Part shown: piece after piece, positions 1 to 5,174 of the stretch | Position numbering within the stretch: position 1 is the first letter of the stretch | Layout of the letters: each line of letters starts with the position of its first letter | NCBI GenBank assembly: GCA_030612185.1 | Contig: JAUWOI010000243.1 | Span: 1-6,825, forward strand | DNA: 6,825 nucleotides | Direction of reading: 5' to 3' | DNA from: Anaerolineae bacterium | Lineage (GTDB): Bacteria > Chloroflexota > Anaerolineae > B4-G1 | Translations under genes and position numbers: made by a program | Notes under the pieces: model-generated | Seen by the model: only the letters and a program-made list of their open reading frames with translations | Told to the model about the DNA's origin: nothing | Database searches by the model: none

Positions 1-233
1 GATCTGGCGATCCGGCGGGAGCAGAATCGGTCTGGAATTATAAATGCGTTCGCCCTGTGCTGGCCCTGACCGACGGCCTCTCCCACGCCGCCCCTGGCGA
101 CGAGATTGTCCCCGGCCAGATTCGCGCCGACGCCACCATCAGCGCTGAACCCATCGGCGTCATCACCCGCACCGCGACGATCATCGCCAATGGGCGAGCC
201 GTCTACCTGCCCACCGTTCTCAGAGGAGGATGA
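1..233 (+). CDS. C-terminal end of a probable secreted protein with a VYLP tail (5' partial)
   Basis: The frame whose codons start at position 3 is open from the left edge to TGA at 231-233 and gives about 76 residues. I do not recognise the family. The visible part is rich in small and beta-forming residues (A-P-G-D-E-I-V near the middle, R-T-A-T-I-I near the end), as in an extracellular beta-sandwich, possibly a DUF11-like repeat, but this is a guess. It ends R-A-V-Y-L-P-T-V-L-R-G-G. The same V-Y-L-P core ends the next gene and also occurs inside it, which is the main reason to believe this frame. The stop is three bases before the ATG of the next gene, and that gene's Shine-Dalgarno lies within the last codons here, so the two are very likely cotranscribed and translationally coupled. 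Start, full length and function are outside the window. Confidence 0.75.
   Translation, partial: SGDPAGAESVWNYKCVRPVLALTDGLSHAAPGDEIVPGQIRADATISAEPIGVITRTATIIANGRAVYLPTVLRGG
222..229 (+). promoter_or_regulatory. Shine-Dalgarno for the beta-helix gene, inside the end of gene 1
   Basis: AGAGGAGG ends seven bases before the ATG at 237, a near-ideal anti-16S match and spacing. It fixes the start of the large gene. The same bases encode the final R-G-G of the upstream protein, so ribosomes finishing gene 1 at TGA 231-233 end on top of this site, which fits translational coupling. Confidence 0.85.
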
Positions 234-236
234 ACC

Positions 237-3200
237 ATGCAAACCCCTCGTCTGTTTCCCCGCCTGGCGCTGTGCTTGCTTCTCGTCGTCGTTGCTACGC
301 CTCATCTCTTCATCCCCATCGCCCGCGCTGACCCCACCATCCCGCCAGTCTGGGACATTGTGGCCGACGGCTTTGAAAGCGGCACCCTGGACACCTGGGA
401 AGCAGTCTCGGCCGGCGACCTGAGCCTGGTCACCGGTGGCGGATACAACGGCTCCACCGGCCTGTCGGTCGCCGTCGGCCAGAGTGAGCGCTACATCTAC
501 CAGACCGACGTCGCCAAGGCCGAGGAGGGCTATCTCACCTTCTGGTTCGACCCTAATGGCGTGGTCATCCCTGATCCGTTCACGTGGTGGCCGCCGGGCA
601 ACTCTATCCGCATCGCCAGCATTGTCGGTTCCGACACCTGGTGGCCCCCGCTCATCTCCATATATGTGCGCTACGAAACGGGGCAAGGCTATAGAGGCTT
701 TATCACCTGGTCCGAGGGCGAAAGCAATCACTACGACTACGAAAACGATTTTGAGATCGCCAACGACTGGCAAAAGATTACCATCGGATATCGCATTGAT
801 GAGTGGGCCGCGGTCTGGATAGACGATCAACTTGTGCGCTACAATGATACAACCGTCTCGCACCAAAATACCTACGGCGACGTCATCTATGTTGGCAAGA
901 CCAATGAGAACAGCGACATTACACCCACCGGCGCGCTGCGCTTCGACGGCGTGACCTTCCAGATCCCGCGCGTGGATGACCTGTGGGTAGACGCCACCGG
1001 CGGAGACGACGGGAACGACGGCCTGACCGCCACCACCGCCTTCCGCACCATCCAGAAGGCGGCCGACCTGGCCGGGCCGGGTACCACAGTGCATATCTTG
1101 CCCGGCATCTACCGCGAGACCGTGTGGCCCGCGCTGAACGGCAGTGCCACCGAGACCGCCCTCTACGTCGCCGAAGAAGGCCCTGGTACGGCCGTCATCC
1201 GGGGCTCCGAGCCTGCCTCCTCCCTCGCCTGGACACAACTGACTGCCAACGCTATCGGTTTGCCCACCAGCGTTGACCCCACCAACATCTACTACGCCGA
1301 CCTCTCGGCCTGGGGACTGGACGGCCCGCCTCGCTTCATGGTCGAACTGGATGGCAGCGGCGACGTCGTCGCCCGCCTGCCCCTGGCCCGCGAGCCCGAC
1401 TGGCAGGTGACCACCGAATGGAAGCATCACGAGTTCTGGTGGGCCGCTGACGGCGGTTCGAGTGTGGCGGGCTGCGATCCGGCCACCGACCCTGACCCCA
1501 ACTGCGACTTTGACCAGCGTTCCATGACCCAACTCACCGACCGCAGCGACGACAGCGATCCCCCCGGCGTCGAACCGGGCAACTTGACCACGCTGGGCGA
1601 CCTGACCGGCGCTACGCTGGTCGCCATAGACACCCTGCAGGGTCACTACGTCTACCGGCGCGCGATCACGGCTCACGACATCCCCAATGGGCGTATCACC
1701 GTGGACCGGGTCTGCGAACACGACGGCGGTACCGGCAACCCTGGCCTGGGATGGGGCTCCAAGTACTACGTCGAGGGCCAGCCCTACCTGCTCGATACCC
1801 CCGGCGAGTGGTGGTACGACGAAAGCAGAGGGCGTCTCTACCTCTGGCCTCAAACGGCGGGGGACCCGGCCACGGAAAACATCGAGATATCGCGGCGGGA
1901 CAATGGCTTTAGCCTCAGGAACCGCTCCTACACCACCCTGGACGGCCTGACCATCGAGTTTCTCAATGGAAGCGCCATCTATCTGGCAAACTGGGAAACG
2001 CACAAGGCCTACGGCGATACAGTGCGCAACGGTATGCTGCGCTACGCCAACTGGGGCGCGTACATCGAACAGTCCGTGCACGCCGACGCGCCAACTAGCA
2101 ATGTCATTGATGGCTTTACGCTAGAGGACTCAGAGATCGCCTATATGGACACTCTTGCTATCCGCCTGATTGACTGGTGGGAGGACAGCGCCGATCCCGA
2201 TTCCTTCACCCGCCCTGGCGTGTTGAACACCGTCATCCGGGACAACGAAATGCACCACCTGGGCTTCCGCACCGACGGCGACAATGCCGTTGGAGCATCG
2301 TTTACCTTCGCCAACCAATTGCGCATTGAGGGCAACCACGTCCACCACGTGGCCCACAACGGCTTCCAGATCTCGAGATCGGTCATCCAATCGCCCAAGA
2401 CGTATGGCTTCACACCAGAGGAGATCAAGACCGGCGAGATACTGATCAAGGACAACCTGTTCGAGAAAGCGTGCCAACTCACTACCGACTGCGGCGCGCT
2501 CAAGATTTGGGGCTCGCCGCCGGACAACCACGTCTTTCGAGATTTCCTTGTCACCGGCAACGTGTTTCGCGACACCTTTGGTTGGACCTACGTCTCCGAG
2601 AAGCGCGGGCGCTGGACCGGTGGCCCCGAAAGCGACGTGCGTGGCCTGGGCGGCTTTGGCCTGTACATTGATCACGCCAGCGGCGTCCACGCCTATCGCA
2701 ACATCTCCTATAATAATGCCTACACCGACTTTATGGTCTACGGCGTCTGGCGGGACGGGGACATCGTCTACGTCAACAACGTGGCGGCCAACTCGCTCTA
2801 CGGCATGATCCTGGGTGGGGGGCAATATGACACTCACGGCTGTGTCAACACCCGGGTGACGAACAACGTCATCGTCAACAATGAGGCGTATGGAATGTCG
2901 CTCAGTTATGCCACTGGTCGCTATGACAATATGGCCATAGACTACAATCTGTACCATAACAACGGCTGGCGATCTTACGAGAACGGAGGATTGTGGAAGG
3001 CCGGCGCTATGGTCGTCCGCGAGGGAGGCTCGTGGGATCCTTACCAAACCCTGGCCGATGTCCAGGCCAACACACCCTGGGAGGATTGCGGTGTGGCGGG
3101 AGACCCCGTCTTCTGGAATTACGATCCCGACGATCATGACCTCCACGATGGCTCCTGGCCCGACTTTCACCTCACCCCTGCCAGCGCCAACGCCATAGAC

Positions 3201-5114
3201 CGAGGAACCACCGCTCTGCCAGACTCTCTGGTCACGCTGCTGGATACCTTTGGCGTGGACGATTTCCACTGGGGGACCGCCTTTGACGTCGGGCGCTACG
3301 AGGCAGGCTTCGCCGTGCTGGCCACTCCCTCCGCCCAGGCCGTAGACCCCGGCGGTGTGGCCCATTACGACCTGCGTCTCCACCCCACCGACCTGCCTCA
3401 TACTGTCACCCTGGCCGCCGCCAGCCCGTCGCCCTTCCTGACCCTCGTGCTCAGCCCGACCGTCGTCACTTCCGACACGCTTGTTACCCTCACCGTCACC
3501 GACGACCACACGGGAACGCTCCTGCCCGGCCTGGAGTACACCATTCCCATCATCGCCACCGGCGGCGGCTTTACGCACACCGCCAGCGTGGGACTGCTGG
3601 TCGGCGGCGTGCGCGTTTACCTGCCGCTTATCGCGATACTGCAGGCCAGTACCGCGCAAGCACAGTCGCCAGGCGATGGTCCAGTTATCATCGGCGTTTC
3701 TGGGGCATCTGCATTCGTGCATGGAACATCTGTGACGATTTCTGGAACCGGTTTCGGGTCCAAATCATCCGCTGCGCCGTGGCGGGCTTCCTATATGCAC
3801 CCGATCGCCGTACAGAACTATCAGGCTACAGGCATCTTTGACTCTGATTATTGGAGCCCAAACGAGATGATGGTCTCGCTCCACGATAATGACGATCTCA
3901 CTTTTGCCAGGACGAACAGGGACACGCATCGCTATTGCGCCAGGCTGGAATATAGTGAACGTGGCAACTGGGGCAGTTCGGGATACAGCGCCGGCATCAA
4001 TGTCAACTTGCCTCAAACCGGCAGCGACTATGTTGCCTGGTGGGAGTACTGGCAGGCGGATTTTGACTTTAGTGTGATGCATACTGGAAATGGTAATATC
4101 AAGTGGATATATTTCACGCCCGGAGGCAACCCGGCGACAGCGCTAATGGTAAATAATGACGGAGATGTTTATTTCTCGAGCGCAAGTGGTGGTGTCGCGG
4201 GCGATACGCCAGAGGAACAGAATGCCAACCTCATACTTCCCTTTGGCGGCGGATTCTATGGACGACCTCTGAGCTGGACCGCAACGCATCCCGTTCCAAA
4301 AGGAGAGTGGCATTTTGTCGAGATCTTGATCGCCGTCAATTCCGAATCAGGTGTGCAGGACGGCTGGTACGAACTGAGAATCAACAACCAGACTGTTTGG
4401 CGGGCCAACAACATTGATATTTTTTCGCCAGGCGACCACGATCCCGATTATCGAAATGTACGCTTTGGTGGAAACTATGGGTGGGATGGAGGCCCTGAGC
4501 GGCAATACCGCTACTATGGAGACATGTATCTCGATGGTACCTTCCAGAGAGTAGTAATTGGCGATCAGCCTGTGTTTGAGCAATGCCGTCACCTCGAATT
4601 GCAGATACCCACCTCGTGGCAGGATAACACGATCACGGCTACGCTCAATCTGGGAGCCTTTAACGATGACGATACGGTTTACCTCTACGCGATTGATGGG
4701 AATAACGACCCAAGTGAGGCATTCCCCTTGACTCTTGGCGATACAGCCGTCACCGACCTGCGCGTGCCCCACGCCATCACCGACACCAGCGCCCTCACCG
4801 CCACGCTGCGCTGGACCGCGCCGATCAACGCTGTCACCTACACTATGCGCTATTCAGATACCTCCATCAGCGAGGACAACTGGGCCAACAGCGTCACCAT
4901 CACGGTACCCTTCACCGCCTCCACGCCCGGCAGCGCCGAATGGCTGACCACGCCCGTCGCCTACACCGGCGGCCCTTCGGCAAGCTCAGGACGTAGCACG
5001 GTCTACTTTGCCCTCAAGGCGCAGAACGCCGTGGGGGACTGGTCGGGTCTCTCCAACAACGCTTTCTGGCCGCGCGTTGATGTCTATCTGCCACTAGTTA
5101 TACGCGAGTCATAG
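237..5114 (+). CDS. Secreted multidomain right-handed beta-helix / polysaccharide-lyase-like protein
   Basis: This 1625-residue protein begins with a Sec signal peptide: M-Q-T-P-R-L, a hydrophobic core near residues 11-28, and a likely cut after A-R-A at 29-31. The order after that is a concanavalin-like jelly roll (about 46-245), a right-handed beta-helix (about 250-1020), an Ig-like beta-sandwich (about 1026-1124), a V-Y-L-P-L tail motif (1127-1131), an IPT/TIG-like segment (about 1149-1176), a second concanavalin-like module with its own C-terminal beta part (about 1177-1501), an FN3-like domain (about 1502-1612) and a terminal V-Y-L-P-L-V-I-R-E-S. It probably acts outside the cell on a polysaccharide, but neither substrate nor reaction can be named. 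The size and the internal tail suggest a fusion of two secreted proteins. There is no transmembrane anchor after the signal peptide and no LPXTG, dockerin or PEP-CTERM ending. The start is set by the Shine-Dalgarno and the signal peptide. Confidence 0.92.
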   Translation: MQTPRLFPRLALCLLLVVVATPHLFIPIARADPTIPPVWDIVADGFESGTLDTWEAVSAGDLSLVTGGGYNGSTGLSVAVGQSERYIYQTDVAKAEEGYLTFWFDPNGVVIPDPFTWWPPGNSIRIASIVGSDTWWPPLISIYVRYETGQGYRGFITWSEGESNHYDYENDFEIANDWQKITIGYRIDEWAAVWIDDQLVRYNDTTVSHQNTYGDVIYVGKTNENSDITPTGALRFDGVTFQIPRVDDLWVDATGGDDGNDGLTATTAFRTIQKAADLAGPGTTVHILPGIYRETVWPALNGSATETALYVAEEGPGTAVIRGSEPASSLAWTQLTANAIGLPTSVDPTNIYYADLSAWGLDGPPRFMVELDGSGDVVARLPLAREPDWQVTTEWKHHEFWWAADGGSSVAGCDPATDPDPNCDFDQRSMTQLTDRSDDSDPPGVEPGNLTTLGDLTGATLVAIDTLQGHYVYRRAITAHDIPNGRITVDRVCEHDGGTGNPGLGWGSKYYVEGQPYLLDTPGEWWYDESRGRLYLWPQTAGDPATENIEISRRDNGFSLRNRSYTTLDGLTIEFLNGSAIYLANWETHKAYGDTVRNGMLRYANWGAYIEQSVHADAPTSNVIDGFTLEDSEIAYMDTLAIRLIDWWEDSADPDSFTRPGVLNTVIRDNEMHHLGFRTDGDNAVGASFTFANQLRIEGNHVHHVAHNGFQISRSVIQSPKTYGFTPEEIKTGEILIKDNLFEKACQLTTDCGALKIWGSPPDNHVFRDFLVTGNVFRDTFGWTYVSEKRGRWTGGPESDVRGLGGFGLYIDHASGVHAYRNISYNNAYTDFMVYGVWRDGDIVYVNNVAANSLYGMILGGGQYDTHGCVNTRVTNNVIVNNEAYGMSLSYATGRYDNMAIDYNLYHNNGWRSYENGGLWKAGAMVVREGGSWDPYQTLADVQANTPWEDCGVAGDPVFWNYDPDDHDLHDGSWPDFHLTPASANAIDRGTTALPDSLVTLLDTFGVDDFHWGTAFDVGRYEAGFAVLATPSAQAVDPGGVAHYDLRLHPTDLPHTVTLAAASPSPFLTLVLSPTVVTSDTLVTLTVTDDHTGTLLPGLEYTIPIIATGGGFTHTASVGLLVGGVRVYLPLIAILQASTAQAQSPGDGPVIIGVSGASAFVHGTSVTISGTGFGSKSSAAPWRASYMHPIAVQNYQATGIFDSDYWSPNEMMVSLHDNDDLTFARTNRDTHRYCARLEYSERGNWGSSGYSAGINVNLPQTGSDYVAWWEYWQADFDFSVMHTGNGNIKWIYFTPGGNPATALMVNNDGDVYFSSASGGVAGDTPEEQNANLILPFGGGFYGRPLSWTATHPVPKGEWHFVEILIAVNSESGVQDGWYELRINNQTVWRANNIDIFSPGDHDPDYRNVRFGGNYGWDGGPERQYRYYGDMYLDGTFQRVVIGDQPVFEQCRHLELQIPTSWQDNTITATLNLGAFNDDDTVYLYAIDGNNDPSEAFPLTLGDTAVTDLRVPHAITDTSALTATLRWTAPINAVTYTMRYSDTSISEDNWANSVTITVPFTASTPGSAEWLTTPVAYTGGPSASSGRSTVYFALKAQNAVGDWSGLSNNAFWPRVDVYLPLVIRES
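372..971 (+). other. N-terminal concanavalin/LamG-like jelly-roll module (residues 46-245)
   Basis: The module opens with F-E-S-G-T-L-D-T-W, the usual first strand of secreted jelly-roll domains, and ends before F-Q-I-P-R. Later strands show W-Q-K-I-T-I-G-Y followed by W-A-A-V-W-I-D-D-Q-L, the 'width of ligand' pattern typical of LamG/laminarinase-like folds. It has many tryptophans, including two T-W-W-P-P copies at 116-120 and 134-138. I see no convincing catalytic signature. A binding or scaffold role is inferred from the fold type. Confidence 0.6.
984..3308 (+). other. Right-handed parallel beta-helix module with an inserted segment (residues 250-1024)
   Basis: The start W-V-D-A-T-G-G-D-D-G-N-D-G followed by F-R-T-I-Q-K-A-A-D is the classic N-cap of pectate-lyase-like and DUF1565-type beta-helices. 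An insertion (about residues 310-520) separates this cap from G-E-W-W-Y-D-E-S-R-G-R-L-Y-L-W-P at 523-538, an arrangement known in beta-helix glycosidases such as GH120 and GH141. Helix coils follow with N-H-V-H-H, T-D-C-G-A-L-K-I-W-G (D751, W758) and G-L-Y-I-D (D812), which resemble the D-x-G-A...W-G and G-x-Y-L-D positions of these proteins. The end D-F-H-L-T-P-A-S-A-N-A-I-D-R-G is the typical last coil. The fold is well supported. Hydrolase, lyase or epimerase cannot be told apart by eye. Confidence 0.75.
3312..3608 (+). other. Ig-like beta-sandwich module (residues 1026-1124)
   Basis: After the beta-helix comes A-V-L-A-T-P-S-A-Q-A-V-D-P-G-G and alternating hydrophobic strands rich in T, V and L, ending G-F-T-H-T-A-S-V-G-L-L-V-G-G. 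This looks like the Ig-like or NPCBM-associated spacer domains that often end secreted Chloroflexota proteins just before the tail motif. Codons are strongly C-ending here (33 of 40 in a hand count at 3366-3485). No specific family is claimed. Confidence 0.5.
3609..3665 (+). other. Internal VYLPL tail followed by a signal-peptide-like A-Q-A site: probable fusion scar
   Basis: Residues 1125-1132 read V-R-V-Y-L-P-L-I, matching the C-terminal tails of gene 1 and of this protein itself. Without a stop the frame continues A-I-L-Q-A-S-T-A-Q-A and then Q-S-P-G. That stretch has the hydrophobic core and A-x-A end of a Sec signal peptide but no basic start and no methionine. I infer that one secreted-protein gene was joined in frame to the signal-peptide end of a second. 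Confidence 0.55.
3663..4739 (+). other. IPT/TIG-like segment plus second concanavalin-like (polysaccharide-lyase-like) module (residues 1143-1501)
   Basis: The segment P-V-I-I-G-V-S-G then H-G-T-S-V-T-I-S-G-T-G-F-G-S-K (1149-1176) is a compact IPT/TIG-like strand pair that often precedes lyase-like jelly rolls in environmental proteins. The jelly roll follows with W-W-E-Y-W-Q-A-D-F-D, I-K-W-I-Y-F, K-G-E-W-H-F-V-E (from residue 1355) and a strand ending R-V-V-I-G-D-Q-P. A short beta part with L-Q-I-P-T-S-W and D-D-T-V-Y-L-Y-A-I-D closes it. Together this looks like a complete mature secreted protein. Codon use is less C/G-ending than the flanks: 21 of 40 codons at 4095-4214 and 24 of 40 at 4620-4739. 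Enzymatic activity is not shown. Confidence 0.6.
4740..5075 (+). other. Fibronectin type III-like domain (residues 1502-1613)
   Basis: The strands V-T-D-L-R-V, A-T-L-R-W-T-A-P, Y-T-M-R-Y-S-D and Y-F-A-L-K-A-Q-N-A-V-G-D-W-S-G-L-S-N are the B, C, F and G strands of an FN3-like sandwich, including the W-T-A-P and the Y-x-A-L-K-A-x-N pattern. Codons turn sharply C/G-ending at its first residue (33 of 40 at 4740-4859). It is probably a spacer between the lyase-like module and the tail. Confidence 0.75.
5076..5111 (+). other. C-terminal VYLPLV tail of the beta-helix protein
   Basis: The last residues are V-D-V-Y-L-P-L-V-I-R-E-S. Aligned on V-Y-L-P, this matches R-A-V-Y-L-P-T-V-L-R-G-G ending gene 1 and the internal V-R-V-Y-L-P-L-I. 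The DNA differs at many wobble positions among the three copies, so the conservation appears to be at the protein level. Its function is unknown to me; sorting, anchoring or a last beta-strand are all possible. Confidence 0.7.
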
Positions 5115-5159
5115 AGTGCCATTGCTAACCAGCCCAGTTACTCAGATACAGCAAGGAGT

Positions 5160-5167
5160 GAGGGGGA
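5160..5167 (+). promoter_or_regulatory. Shine-Dalgarno for the third gene
   Basis: GAGGGGGA ends seven bases before the ATG at 5175. A second purine-rich match, AAGGAG at 5153-5158, is 16 bases from the ATG and too far to be the main site. The 60-base gap 5115-5174 contains no convincing hairpin plus T-run and no clear promoter, so the third gene is probably cotranscribed with the beta-helix gene. Confidence 0.7.
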
Positions 5168-5174
5168 TTTGCAG

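Noticed and set aside
106..423. Plus-strand 105-codon frame spanning the gene 1/gene 2 junction
   Set aside because: The translation is rich in P, S and A with no pattern, and it overlaps both the tail of gene 1 and the signal peptide of gene 2, which are better supported.
2130..3722. Antisense open frame of 530 codons opposite the beta-helix
   Set aside because: It lies wholly inside a well-supported plus-strand domain with recognisable motifs. Its translation is rich in V, G, D and H with no domain pattern, as expected from the reverse of GC-rich codons.
4347..4772. Antisense 141-codon frame
   Set aside because: It is opposite the jelly-roll and FN3-like coding region, with no ribosome site or recognisable domain seen.
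5115..5174. Terminator or promoter between the second and third genes
   Set aside because: I found no stable stem with a following T-run and no convincing -35/-10 pair in these 60 bases.
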